A stretch of 64,000 bases of DNA from Numida meleagris (Eukaryota; Chordata; Aves; Galliformes; Numididae): contig NC_034414.1 of assembly GCF_002078875.1 (NCBI RefSeq), positions 16,399,428-16,463,427 on the forward strand, in the 5' to 3' direction. The position numbers and the translations under genes are program-made. Positions 9,125-23,200 of the stretch are shown here, piece by piece. Every line of letters starts with the position of its first letter. Position 1 is the first letter of the stretch. The notes below the pieces were generated by a model. That model saw nothing but the letters and a program-made list of their open reading frames with translations. It was not told where the DNA came from and did no database searches.

Positions 9125-12100
9125 AGCAGCACGAAGGGATCGCTGCAGTTCGGCAGGGCATGGTGAGTTCTGAATGGAGCTGAAGGAAGGGCAGCAAATT
9201 TTATTCTCACCCTCCTGCAGGCTCCAACTTGTGATCTGAAAGCAAAGTGGACTGAAAGAACTCTCTTTTAGAATGCATTTATTTAAAACTTATTTCTGCT
9301 GCTATTCTGGTGGCAATTCTAAAAGTTAAAGAAAAAAGATGCTGTTTTCGGTTTGATTGCTATTGGTTTTGTTATTTTTCCTACCTTCTAGCATCTTCCC
9401 ACTGTAGCTCTTTCATTCAATAACACAAAATGTTGTCTTTGAAAATCAGAAAGTCAGGTGGTCAAACCGTGACAGCATGCATCAGAAATAAGTCTACTAT
9501 GTTAAACTATTTTGACTGCTCATATTTTGTTCTGAAAAACAGCAGACACATGGTGACTGGCTCCAACTAGATGTCATCAGAAATTTGTTGTATTTTGTAC
9601 TGGGAAAACCCAATGGCGAATTTCAGCGTAACTTTCACTTCCTAAATTCACGCTACCATTTAGGCTTAGTCTTCACTGGAATGCAAAGGGTCTCAGATCT
9701 GAAACTTTTATTGTTTCCTAGTTAATTATCAAAGAACAGTGATGATGGCATCATTTCTTACAGGAGTAAAAGTTTCTTTCAGTCACGCTACCCAGTATTT
9801 CAGTCACATGATGATTTTGTGACGTCTGCTTGATAATTTTTTTTCTGCTAATATAGGGCTGAATGATGCAGAACACATGCCAGATGAATTCATTTCAGTG
9901 TGCATTGGCAGGAATCAGTAGTTTTTAATTCCCACAGTAGTGTTCCTAAATTGTTGACAGTTATGCAATTTATAAATAACTACATTTACTCTTTGGTGAG
10001 TTTGTAGCTCTTTCCACCTTAAGGAGATTTGCATTTTCGACATGTCACATAGGATGCGACCCTGTAATCATAATATTGCAAACTTTTTGAAAGCATCCAG
10101 TTTTCACTGAAAAATTGTACTTCTTAAAATCTTTATGTGATGAGTGGTTTTGTAAAACCATGTCTTTCAAGCCGTGAAACTTGAACTTTGGATTTGAGTT
10201 AGGTATAGAGACTGCTGCCTTGCACGCACCTAAGGCATCACATAGGTCCAAGCTTCCACAGTTTCAGAACCAGACCTTCAGTCCTTTCCTCTCCGTGAAG
10301 AAAGACTGCAAACAAACCCAATGCCGTCCGGTGGTACAAAGCCAAATTCGGCTTCCAGTGGCAAAGATGTGGCTTTTGCCGGGCATACGGTTTCTTGTCT
10401 CGATGTGACAGGAATGCCGTTGTTCATTCTTCTTTTATTTGCAGATCTGTCTTGAAGACTGTGGTTGTGAGCAATTTTGAGGCGTACAAACATGTAACTG
10501 GAAAGTCCGTTGCCCACTTGACAGCTGTACTCAGCCACGTAGGCATCTGGGATTTTTTGCCTACTTTTGTGATGCGGGACTTCTGCATAGCCCCAGTGTA
10601 AGCATTTTTTGAAGCAGGCATCGGGGAGTGTTTGTGTGCCAGTAACAAAGCTGAGTTGTCATACATGTTCTGGCTCTCCTGCAGACCTGCCAGGCTAGGG
10701 GCACCTCATGCAGGGCAAGTTTTACAGCACTGAGAAGAGTATCTGGGAAAAGAGCGCACTGAATACTGAATAACTCAGAGTGGTATTGCTCTGAGCCAGC
10801 CCTGAACTGTTTGTTGCTCTGACATGCTCCAAGCTGATTCCCATGCGTAGTTTGGTGCCCCATTCCTCCCCCTCCATTCCTTGGAAGCCCTGAAGCACTG
10901 CCCAGTTTCACTGCCCAGAAGCACTTCTATATATTGTACAAGCCCTATGCTAATATCTCCAAGTTTGTCAAAGCATTAACAATAACCTCTTTTAAAAATA
11001 ACGCTATGTCTTGTAGCTGCTATAAATCCTGTTGCAATTTTAAACTGCATAAACTGTACCTAAATCTGTACAGTCAATCAATCGTGCTGATGATAAGGGC
11101 ACAGTGATACCACCACATGAAGTAGAAGCGGGAGGAAATAGAAGTGCAAGGAAGAGGCTGTAGTAAATCAGCAGGTGTAGTGAGCCTGATTTTTCCTTTG
11201 AGATAATGTTTTATCTTCTGTTGACTGTAAGCAGATGTTCGATAGCTGTTATTTTTACTATTTGGAAGAAATGATGTTGTACAAAGCATAACAGGTTTCA
11301 AATTGCAAAGGACACAGCGAGCAGTGGATAAGCACTTTATATGGCATTGGACGCGCTAGGAATTTGTTTCTTTTGTCTGCTGAGAAAGTACATGCCTTCC
11401 CGTGACGCCTTTGAGAGGATCAATCCCTTCCACTCATATCCATGCAGGGGCCTTAAGCACCCAACGCTGTGCCTCCCAAATGGGCCGTGAGGTGTGCCAC
11501 TGCCATCCACGTGCGGTGGCTTCCAACTGGTGTCACAGATCAGTTTGCACCGATGGTTACAAACTTGAAGTTAAGCATTACAAATGCATGTGAAAATGAA
11601 TAAAATTAATGACCATTTTCTATCAAAATCTTAATAATTTATAAAAAAATGTACATTTTCTCAGTAACAGATGGTCAATAATAGATGATAGATGGCCTCC
11701 TGTGTGTAAATTAATGGCTGTAATTCACTTGAGGGCTGCTGCTGATGTCATAAGCTGCTGGAGTGCAGCTTGAGTGATTTATTAACAGCTGCAGAAATCC
11801 TAGAGTGTATTACATCCTTGTATTCACTTAGGGTCTGCAGATTGTTATTTATAAGACATGGAGGTTTGTGTTTCTTCCCTGTTATAGGAATCTTTTATAT
11901 GATTGTAATATAGAGGCATGGTGCGGAACTGACTAGTGTGAGAGCTCAGCTCTGCATCTGCGGTAAAGGCAGCCAGATTTTCTCTGCTAACACTTATCAA
12001 CACCAACCCTTTATTTTTAAAAGAAGCTAATCAACATCTGCAGATGGTTACGTAAGTTCTGCTTTGTTTTTTTTTTCCCCAAATGGCAAATACAAATAAT

Positions 12101-14149
12101 TTCAGTATCTTCTTTTCCAAGAACCCCCGTGTTCACTCAGTGTTTATAGTCACTGCCCCTCTTCATTGAGCTATGTCCAAGACAAAAAGATAGTTAAGAG
12201 GTTGATGCTAGAGAGGAGTAAGTGCAATCTCTATTAATATCTGAATGTGTAGGAAGAAGGTAACAGATCCAGAAGGCTAGAAAAGGTACCTGAAAACCAA
12301 AATCTCTCACATACGAAGAAGAGGTTGCCCCATCTCCTAACGCTACCTCTGTGTAGGGAGAAAACCTTGCCTTTCTTCCATAAAATTCCTGCTCAGTAAA
12401 AGAAAATGTTTTCTCTTCAGCAGGCCTCAGATGTTTATCTTACATACCAGCCCCACTTAACATCTCAGACACATTCTTCTAACACTCAAATTCTCTCTGC
12501 CATGATCCATACTTCCCGGTCAGACTTATCCTTCTAAAATGTGAACATATGAAAGCAAATTAAATAATTTTCATTTCCATACCCTTCCCATCCTCCCAAA
12601 AAGTGGGAGTAGGTGTTACAAAATCCTGTTTCTCAAACAAGGGATATATTTCCAACAAGTAATGTAAGTTCTGGAGGAAGAGTAAAGGGGAAATGAGAGT
12701 GAATAATGAAGAGTTGCATGGCAGGAAGGAACAGTCAGAATTCATTTGTAAATGGCTATTATTTTTGCTGCAGATGTAAAATTTCTCAACAGAATTTAAC
12801 AGTGAGTGTTTGGATGCTAGCTAGATTCTAGTAAGAATACTTCCAGCCTTATCTCTTCTCTGAGATAAGTTTTGTTTGTGCATGGTTAGATCTTGCTGGT
12901 CATTAGGCTGTGTTTATTGTTGTCAGCAAGAAATACTGCTTTGCTACCGAATGACTGCTGCTTTACTTCTGCTTTCTTTCACCAGCCTCTGTCTATATGA
13001 GTGACCTGTCTCTAGGAGGTACAAATGATTTTTTTTTTTTTCACAGAGAACAATTTGAATAAAAACAGGCTCTAGAAATTGTTCAGTGCCTTGAGTCAAA
13101 GTCCTTTGAAGTCATTATGAGTTTACTAATTTCAGCAAGCCTATTATTGCTATTACAGTGTCACGGACAAAGCCCAGTCACATCGGGATCGCACTATGTT
13201 AGATATTACACGAGTGTACAGAATGGTATCAACAAACAGGAAAAGTGTCTTTTTTTCTGGTTTCTGGAAGGGAATGCTGTCCTACTGATTCCTTTAAAAT
13301 TGCCTATGGATTTGTAGTGGCAGATATCCAGAAGCTCGACTCTTCTTTTTTAGTTTTTAAACGTTTAGGAAATACACATGGGGTAGATGACCAGCTGGAC
13401 CATAGTCTGTCCATGATTTGCAACTTCCAGGTCATTTCTGAAACAGGCTCCTCCATTTCCTCTCAAACTGAACCTGAATCAATTTATTTCCTTTTCCTCT
13501 TCATCTTGAGGTTAGGTTGGTTGTTGGTTTTTTGTTTGTTTGTTTTGTTTTACTTGTTTCTACATGTCTGCTTGTTAACTTTGGACTCAGTTTGTATTAA
13601 GGATGTGGTGCAAAAATCTGAGAGCTTGTCAAGTAACAAACAAGTTGTATTGATCTGTCATTTTCATGCTTTTAGGGTGATGAGTTTTATTGTCTCCCTG
13701 TAGCTCCATTGTCATTCAGAGATTCATTATATTGTCAGGGATTTTTTATTTTCTTTCATCACATGGGCAGGGAAAGCTACTACTTCAGTACTGTTGCAGT
13801 ACTCAACACCTTCTCTAGTCTCCCTTTTATAATTGGGATTTTCCTCCTTGTATGGAATGGCGAATCACTTCAAGATTATGGAGTCCCCAGGTAATGATGT
13901 ACATTATTTCTCCCCATCTCTGCCCTATTTCTGTAAGTTCTGAGACAATTTGTTCCATAAACAGCAGCAAGCAGCCTAATGCTCTCAGTCCATCAATTCC
14001 TGTAAATGGCAAAGTGAAGGTAGTCATCGCATGAATGGCTACCAAGAGAAACAATGTGCTATTTACTATTTATAGATCCATGGTAAATAGCAGTGGACCA
14101 GGTTTGGCTATGCAGTCTCTTTGGATCAACCAGACTGCATATGTAGTAA

Positions 14150-14172
14150 GGGGGGGGGGGGGGGGGGGGGGG
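14150..14172 (+). repeat. Poly-G run (G23)
   Basis: Twenty-three consecutive G bases with sharp edges (GTAGTAA before, AATTTTG after). It is long enough to form a G-quadruplex. The length may be inaccurate because such runs sequence poorly. Confidence 0.9.
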
Positions 14173-16017
14173 AATTTTGTGTATGCATTACAAAATTCTC
14201 AATCCAGAAGTTACGCTATTTGCAGTTCTGTCACTGAACAGTCTCCAGCTGTGTGAACAGCAAAGGGAAACTGAGTGTCAAGTGGTAGAAAGAGAACAAA
14301 CACTCTTTCACCTTGCAAGCTTTGTTACTATTAAAGATGTTTTTTGTTTGTTAGTTTCTTATATGTATATATAAATATAAAGTACAGGATCCTGGCAAAT
14401 TTCTGATGGGTACTGCTCGGAATGCAATAGAGCATGCAGATTGAGGCATTATTTGTCTGTGTATATTGCTTGTGTGATCTATCTCATGCCTGAAAAGTAT
14501 TTTTAAAATGATCCAGAGGGTATACTGCTTTTCACACTTTGTGGATTTTGAGGCACTGACAGCATTCTGCTCATTAGCTGACTGTATAATCTAATAGCAG
14601 TTATTTTCTGGTCGCAGCTTTTGGTTGTAATGGAGAGAGATGCTGGTATTCAGCTTTCTCCTTCTCGTACCAGTTAGGTGAGCCTTTGGTTTTCTCCTGA
14701 TGGAGGACAGTTCTCAGGTGCACTTTTGTAATCCGTGGGATGCTCACTCCTGTTAGGCTCTGTAAGTACTAAATACTTCCCAGTGAGCATTGGATCCACA
14801 TGTGAATTGTGTATCCCTTCTGGCATAGACCACACAGGCACCTTAGCAAGAGTGAATCCCATGAGAAGGGCATTAAATCAAGCGTGATGCTCTGTCTTCC
14901 CAGTGGGTACCTAAAGCTCGAGCTATTGTTTCCAGAGAGGCTGCTTTGCCCAGGAATGGTGCAGTGAGGAGAAAAAACTGTGGGTATGTAATTTCATCTT
15001 CACTTACAGGGTAAGCATAAGAATTTTTCCTCTCCCTGTAAAAAGATTAAGAGTTAGAAAAAATAAAACATTTCTGTTAAGTGACAAAAACTAAGTCGTG
15101 TGCATCCCTGCAGCATTCCCATCAAGCACAATTTCTTTGCATTCATGACTTGCTCAGAAAGAAAGAAGGCTGTTTGCAGTACAAGACTACGCATTTCAGA
15201 AGGGTGCAAGAGGTTCATTTGAAGGTAGGGGAAAGAGGAGAAGTTAAACAAATTCTGTCCTTGGCTGCTTCACTCATTTGTTATTGGGAAGAATAAAAAG
15301 TATGAGCTAAAGCGAGTTTGGACTCGATTTATCAACAACTGCAACAGAGGAAAATGGCTTGAATTTAATATATGCAGCTAAGGAAACTCTTTTTTTCCCT
15401 GCATCTATGTTAAGATGGAAGCTAGTACCTTTCAGATGTAGCTTTAGGAGCGGATTGGAAGGAAGACAGACAAAATGTTCTTTAAAAGCCAGGCAGTTTT
15501 TGTTGAGCGTTTGGATACAGTACTGGCTTATCAGTTATGAAGTCAAAATCACTTTGTTTTTTTTCCCAAAGCTGTAAGAAATACACAAATCATGGTGCTT
15601 CTCTGCCGAGACACTTCTCCAGGTTCTTTGCTGTATCACCCTTACAGTTCTGCAGATGAGAATGTCACGCTATTCTACAAGAAAAGGATCGTTGTTTTAG
15701 AGCACTTTCTAAGCTTCAGGAGAGTTTCTGGAAGGTCCAAGGCAAACTCACACTGTAGAGATGGAATTTTCTATAACTCTCCCATTTATTTTCCTGATCA
15801 CCAATGCCAAGCTTAGGCTGTCTGAGATAGGTTGTTGACCTACTCTTCCAGCAAATATAGATCATTATAAATTATCACATAGTAGGTAGTAGCTGCTCTA
15901 GATGCTTTGGAAAGTGTTGATCTTAATGTCTAGTTGGCCATTTTGTTTGTCTAATGTCTGATAGAGTCTCTTGAATAGATAACTCAGGCTTTGCTTACTT
16001 GAAATTAAAAGAAAAGT

Positions 16018-16190
16018 AGAATCATAGATTGATAGAATCGTTGGAGTTAGAAGGGACCTTTAAAGGCCATCTGGTCCAATTCCCCTGCAATGAACAGGAA
16101 CACCTACACCAGATCAGGTGCTCCCATCCAGCCTGACCTTGAGTATGTCCAGGGACGCGACGTTCACAACATCTGCCACCAGATCATTTC
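16018..16190 (-). mobile_element. CR1 LINE fragment (3' end)
   Basis: Opens GAATCATAGATTGATAGAAT, the octamer repeats at a CR1 3' terminus read in reverse, then GTTAGAAGGGACCTTTAAAG and CATCCAGCCTGACCTTGAG. It is short and 5' truncated. The right-hand boundary is approximate. Confidence 0.93.
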
Positions 16191-16837
16191 TTCATGTGTA
16201 GTTTTGAGTTTTACAGTTACTTTGTGTGCCTGTGATAAGAAAGTCTATCTCAATGGAATGGAATGGAATTAGAGCTTTGATAATGTTCTGTCCTTAAATA
16301 TGATAGAAAGTCTCACTGGACTCCAAAGAGCAATGCAATAAATCTGCCTCAGTTATTACTGCTTCAGGAATTGTCATAATTGACCTGCTTCCTTATAACT
16401 GTAAAACACATTGAAATGTATTCTGTCTTCCTGCTTGCTCTCTGAGGAGCATTTCACAGGTGTAGCACAATACGACCCCAAATATTCTTTGCTAGTGTTA
16501 CTGGAAGTTAGGCTTTTTTCACTCCTTTATGGGCTCCATCCTGATGACTTGGTCCTTTCTGTGAAAAGTGCAAAGTGACAGGTGTAAGAGGAGTGATTAC
16601 AAATTGAGCTCTCTGAGCGTGGCTGATGCTGTTAATGACAAAAGGGTGGGATCAGAGAGGCTCAGAAAGGTGGGTTTTAATGTGTTTGAGAAGTGCTTGT
16701 CTATTACAAAGTCTGTTCTGACTTTATTTGTGGAAAACTCCTTCCTCTTGGTCATGCTCAAAAGCTGTCTGCTTGCTTTTCTGCTCAGTTGCAACCATTT
16801 GCTAACAATGTGCAGAGAAAGTATCAGGAAAGCACAA

Positions 16838-17259
16838 AATGTTTCGGAAGATGGAACACCTTCCCAACATTGACAAGCTGAGAGAGCTGGGGCTGTTCAA
16901 CCTGGTGAAGAGAAGGCTCCAGGGAGACCTGATAGCGGCCTTCCAGTATCTAAAGGGGGGCTGTAAGGAGAAGGAGAGGTTCTTTAGCAGGGTCTGTTGT
17001 GATGGGAGAAGGGGAAATGGTTTCAAACTAAAAGAGTAAAAAAAAAAATTGAGTATGTATATAAGGAAAACGTTTTTTACAATAAGGGCAGTGAAGCACT
17101 GGAACTGTTTGCCTAGAGAGGTGGTGGATGCCCCAGCCCTGGACACATTCAAGGTCAGGATGGATGGGGCTCTGAGCACCTGATCTAGTGGAGGTTTCCC
17201 TGTTCACTACAGGGGAGTTGGACCTTTAAGTATCTCTTCCAACCCAAATGATTCTATGA
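16838..17259 (+). mobile_element. CR1 LINE fragment (3' end), plus orientation
   Basis: Reads in CR1 sense: GAGAGAGCTGGGGCTGTTCA, then AGAAGGCTCCAGGGAGACCT, a GTTTCAAACTAAAAGAG block, and the 3' end CCAACCCAAATGATTCTATG. An A9 run at 17039-17047 interrupts it. The 3' end is intact and the 5' end truncated. Confidence 0.96.
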
Positions 17260-20200
17260 ATAGGGGAAACTTTCCTTGGAATGCCTGAACACTGATCGGC
17301 AGCCTGTTGCTTTTAAGGAGATTCTGTATTTTCTGGTATGTGATTTAACACATGAAGAGGAACTTTATAGTATTGCTTTCAGAAGCACATTTTACCATCC
17401 TGTTAGAAAGCTGCTTCTCCAACATCTGTCTGCCAACACAAGAAGTCATAATGGCCTGACTTGCCACTTGCACGGGGAGTCAGAGCCTATTTTACCTTTT
17501 ATCTTACATTTTACCTATGTAGCTTTCTTCGCTTCCTCATTAACCTGGAAAAAATTAACTACCTGCTGGCTACCATAATAAATGCTTAGTCCTGAGAAAA
17601 GGCTATCAGCTTCAAATTCTAAGGAGAGGTGACATAGCAGGGGAGCTGGCGGGGAAGGAAACTACCTTCTAGGTAGTTGTAGGACACACACAGTTTGTGA
17701 ATAATTAGGGAAAGCTGAAGGCAGTGGGAAGGCCTTAATTTCACTGAAGACACTGAGGGTAAGAGCAATGCCTTGTTAAGTGTCTGTCAAGCCAAGCTGA
17801 GGCTAACAGACTATATCAGACCTTGTGTATCCACAACAGAATTCCAGGCCCTGTGATCCTGTGCATAAAAGGAACTGTGTGCAAGCCCCAGCTGCTAAAG
17901 ATGTTATTGCATCTGCAGTGTTGTGCTAAACGCAAAGGGATCAGTGTACCTTGACAGCAATTTGTGAAGGTTTTGTGATTTACAGCTGCCTCTGGAAGTA
18001 ATTGCGCAAGTTTTTGCTTCACTTTAAAACAGCTTTCGTGCTGAAATTGGGAAGCATAGAAGAATAATCGTGGATTTTCCTGTCCAGCTTTACTCCTGGT
18101 AGTGTGTTCTTCACAGCAGAAATAGCTGGTATTTAACAGCAACTCCTTTAAAGAACTGCACGACTGAAATCTGAACTTTTTCTTTATTACAGCTGCCTGA
18201 TAAGCCTGAGCCTTCTTTCTGTTGTGGTAGAATATCATAAACAGTCCTTTGCTTTAATTTTTTTCAGAGAAACATGTAATTTCTGACTTGTACACAGTCT
18301 TGACTTCTGCCTTCCTTTTTTGTCCAGAAAGTATAGATACTCTAGATACTTGGTCACGGTACTTGAAGCTCTTAAAAGCCAAATGACCCCTTCAGACCGG
18401 GAGATATTTGGCCAAGAAACAATCCGTTTATTACATATACTGATACCAAAGCAGGAAAAAAAAAGGACTAATGTCTCTTAGCTGCACATCTTTTACTTGT
18501 ACATTTATTTGCTGAAGGCTGAAAAATGTGTCTGATTGAAGCACAAGTGGTATCAGAGGGACGAGGAGAGGTGGCTCTGCTTTTGGTGTATTTTTCAGCA
18601 GCATTTTGTAGTTAGTGTCCAAGCACTGTTCTCTTGAGTTGTTCCGTTACAGCACATTCTAGCCTGTATTCCACTCTGTTACGTCAGGGAATGGAAACTC
18701 CACAGGCCTTCAGCCAGTAATTAGGTGATTCACGATATCAGATAATTAATAGCAGACATTTTGCAAAATCCTCGCTGCCTGTGGCTGATTGTACACCTGT
18801 CCATTCCTCAGTGTGAAAATTTTATCTTATTTCATGAGTAAGATGATTCGATTTTTAACTGAGCCTTCGGTCCCTTTAGAAGCAAAAGGTTTTCTGAAGT
18901 GGAATTTTGTGGAGGGAATTTTGAGCAGTGATCTATTAATGGACTGTGTGTCTCAGTAATGTCTTGTGGTGAGACAGTAGGTACAGACAACAGAGTGACA
19001 GTGCCCTTTTATTTTCTTTTGGGTAGCATAGTGTCGAGCTTGTTTTCAAACACAGAATTGCAGAATCTTTGCTCTCTTGCTGTTTACAATCTTATTTACG
19101 AGTCCACTTTAAATCTTCCTCTTTTAGGAGAAAACTGTGAAGTTGAGTGATTCATTGCTCGTAATACCTAATACCCCCTGACTCTGGTGGCAAGGCTTAG
19201 ATGCAGATGAGGTGGTCATGGCTGTCAACAATGAAGTCATTTTAGAAATTTGGAGAAAACAATGGAGGGAGATGAATATATGTCTTCTTCCAGCTGTCTG
19301 TGCTTACTCAGCCTAAAGGATGTCCCATCAGCTATGCATTCTTTGTGTAGTTACGCTTTAAGAGTAGCCATGAACTACAGTTGATATGGTTGCCCATTTA
19401 ATGCATAGTGGAAACAACGTTTCGTGCTGTACAATCTCCACTTGCCAAATGGGATGTGCTGTGTGATGTCCTAAACAGGCTGGTTGCTGGAGAGACTGAT
19501 ATTTCTGCTGAGGCTGAGGAGATATCAGGGCTAATAGACTCTTCAGTCACAAGATGAGTGCCACAGAAGAATCCTGGAATCCTCTTGGAGTTTCTGATGA
19601 AATGTTTGTCCCCCATTGCGTTGGCGTAACCCAAATTTATTGACTTTCAGTTCGTATCTTGATACTATATTTGTTTTCCCAATCCTTTAAAAGCGATGGT
19701 ACCTGTGTGCATGCATTTGCCCAAATGAACAGTAGGGACTTGTTAAAAGCTGAGTTCTGTGGAAAACCGGTCCTTTAAAAGAATCAAAACCATATTCTGT
19801 AACTGCTTCATAATCCCTTTTGCTTAATAGAAACATCCTGTAATCCACTGCAAGCTACGGACCTAGAAAAGTAAGAAATAAATAGAAACCAGGGACTATC
19901 AAACTATTTTACTTTCTGAATACCCTGTTCTTCTAGCTCATTGTCCTAAATTCTCTTTTTTTTCTCTAGCAAAGCAACATGACATCTCTCTTGCATTCTG
20001 AATTTTTAGAAATACATTTATCAGGATATTTTTAATAAGCTGTTAGTAAAATGTTCTTCCTTATTTCTTGCAGACTCCTTTGGAAAGTTAAGGTTCCATA
20101 AACTCCTCGAGCAGTCATTTAAAAGAAAATTTAATGATGTTTTTGCTTCAGAGCTTATGAAAGAAAATTTTTTTTGGAAGGGAGGGAGAAGGGGAAGGGA

Positions 20201-23200
20201 AGCTGAACTTTTCAAATCAATCTTCTGCATTGAGGAAGGCCAGCTCATGAATAAAACTTGTTAAAAACAAAGTTTCTAAGTAAAGGAAAAGGCAAACTGT
20301 AATTGAGAGCTACCATTCAAGGAAGCTCTTGAGGCCAACATCAGCAAAGCTTTTGGTTTCTGCCTGGTCTCAGCCCAAGCAGAGCTGCACTGTTGTAAAA
20401 TAACCGAGGCAGAAAAACGGTACAATTTACCTCCTTTATGAATGCTAGGTAAGAACATACACAATGGCCAGTTCTGAGTCACTCTGACAGTTTTTTAGGG
20501 AGATGATGCTGCGCAGAAGGACATTGCCCTCACCTTTATTTAAACCCATGGAAATCCCTTACTACGGAGTATTCACATGGAGGAGCTGCTGATGTTGCTT
20601 TCAGAGAGAAGGATAAATGTTAGCACTTCAATCTCAGAACGTAAAGATCAGATCTTTGGCCTTTTCTCCCCATAAGTGCCATTCAGTTAGTGTATTTTAA
20701 AAGCTTTATCCTAGCCTTCCATGTATACCTCAAGCTACAAATCAAAATCAATACCTTCTCTCTAAAATTTATTTGATGCATTACTGTACTGGAGAGAATT
20801 TCCAAAGGGAACGGTGGGAAATTAGAGATTAGTTTATAAGTAAATATCTGAGGTCCAGCCTCAGGATACCCTAGTTTAAAAAGAACAACTTCATTATTTT
20901 TGCTTTTATATATGATAACTGAATGGGAACAGTCTTCCTCATGATTCAAAGAAATCTGACTGGTATTATTTTCTTTCTTTCAGTGGCAGTTTCTTGACTG
21001 TTACCACAGTTGGGGAAAATGCTTGTCTAATCAGGCAGCATAAGACCAGTTGCATCCTCCATCTTGGTCCCCTGGGTCATACAGAGCTCTTCACTGCATT
21101 GTTCCTCCTGGTGCTTAATCTAACCTGCTATGGAAGAGAAGCTGCTTTAATCGTGTTTGCTTGCTACAGAAATTTGTCTGGCAAACAGATTTTGCTGTAC
21201 TTTTCTTTATGCTAGAAATCTTAACAAAACACTTTCTCACCTAATGGCTTTTTTTTCCCCCAACAATTTGGGTCCAGCTGCTCGTTTAACAAATAGCAGT
21301 GTTGTTCTTTTCTTTTAGCACACGCTAATAAATGAAGAGTAAATTACTGGCTGACCTACTTACCAGGATTGCTTAAATAATCCTCAATGTGGCAGCATAA
21401 TTTGATGCCTTAAAATACAGGGCATACAAGTTGCAAGTTAAACAAAGAAATATTGAATGTTAATGAAAACACAGTTGGGTAATATAAATGCCTAAGGGAT
21501 ATTATGTTTCATATCTAATATTCCCCTCCCCTTTATTTTCCTTATCTACAGCATTTTGTTCTTTCGTCTGGTAGATGAGCTGGTTGCCAAATCTCTCAAT
21601 GATCTGAGCACATCTCATCTGCAGCTAAAATAAGTTCACAAAAAAGGTGGTTGTGTTTCTATCTTTAATAGGTAGCATGTTTTAAAGGAAGGGCCAAATG
21701 CATGGTTGCATTACCCCATTTTTTGCTTTGTGCATTCATAGTGCATCTCTATGCAATTCCCTGCAATGATCCCTTTTAGAAAAGAAAAATATTTCAGGAG
21801 TAGGGAAGTATATAAAAAATACTTAATACGCATATTCTACATTATCAGCATTTCATATTACAGACTCACATTATAAAGCTGAACCTGAATTTCTCCAGAT
21901 TTCTCTGGAATTACATACATGTACATTCATATTTGTTCGTTTGGGACAATTGCTTTCTAGCAATAAGTAAAATATGAGAGAGATGCTATCCTGTCATAAT
22001 TCTCTGCTTATTTTTCTTTCCAGTTGCTACCTTATTCCTGTTATATTGATCTGAATCCCCTTATTGTAAAACATTATCCTGTAGTGCACTCTACTGTTTA
22101 CCTATCTAAACAGTTATCAAATAACTCTAATCTTCAAATAGGACATACTTAGAGTTGCAGCTCAAATCTTGGCAAGGATGGCTCTACTTTTCAGTTTTCC
22201 TGTGTGGGCACACCAGACTCCAAGTGGTCTTTAACTGAGACCTTCAAGGCAGTTGTTTTAATCATGACTCACTGTGTTTTGTAATAGATTTTGACCTGAA
22301 GCTCCCAAGCATGGCTGAACTTCAGAGATGCTAAACATACATCCTGGTCATCAGTATGAATATATTACTTCATCACAAATCCTTGAGTAACCAGATTTTT
22401 AATTTCCACTTAGTTGCTTAAGAACCTTTACGGATTTAGGCAGAGGTATACCTGCCACAGAAGAAGATATTCAGAGAACGTGTGCTTTCTGGTAAACAGC
22501 ATTGGACCTTCAGCTCTGTAGAAGCCTTTCTTTACTCATGCACACAATCTTGGATTAAATGACGTCCATTTATTACACAGCTAGGAATTCTCTCTATCTG
22601 GGTGTGTCAGATTTCTGATCTAACGAGTGATAGTCATCCTAAGAAAATTGATACCTGATCCAACATGCATCACTTTGCCTGAGGAAGGACACTATTGACT
22701 GAGAAAGACCTAGGCAGGTAATGGAGAAAAAATATATGGCGTTAGAAAATTATCTCAAATCTGCATTAACAGCTTTCAGCAAAGAACTGACAATATCTAG
22801 ATTAAACTGGAATGTTTGGTCACCTCAGTGCCTGTGGAACAAGAAACAGTCTCAAATTATGTAGTGACAGCACTATGAACTCTCAGCTTCTGATTCTAAC
22901 CAAGGGACACATTTGCATTGAAACAAGACTATGAGAATAAGGGACTGGATAAAGAAGAACTTGGCTATAGTATAGAGGCTCAATAACTCTCTGGTGGTAG
23001 TTGAAAAATACAAAGAGAAAAGTTGTGGAGCCAGGTTCGTTCATAGGTTGTCTTTACAGAGGAATTAAGAGTACAGCTTCTTTGCTTAATTTTAGGACCT
23101 ATATACTGCTGTCGTGTTGTCTAGGAGACTGTTGAATTATCACAAAGAACGTGATGAAAGCTTTCTGAGTCATATAAGATCAGACTGGTGAAGTGCTAGA

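Larger units (their letters stand above)
8141..16017. other. Gene-poor DNA upstream of KMT5B
   Basis: Apart from the CR1 at 8368-8690 and a palindrome at 9097-9124, no element was identified. Base composition falls to AT-rich unique sequence. Open frames are under about 150 codons and show no family motif. A G23 run lies at 14150-14172 and a TTTG/TTTTG-rich run at about 13515-13550. Confidence 0.7.

Noticed and set aside
16253..16268. GGAAT repeats resembling pericentromeric satellite
   Set aside because: Only about three units; too short to be satellite DNA.
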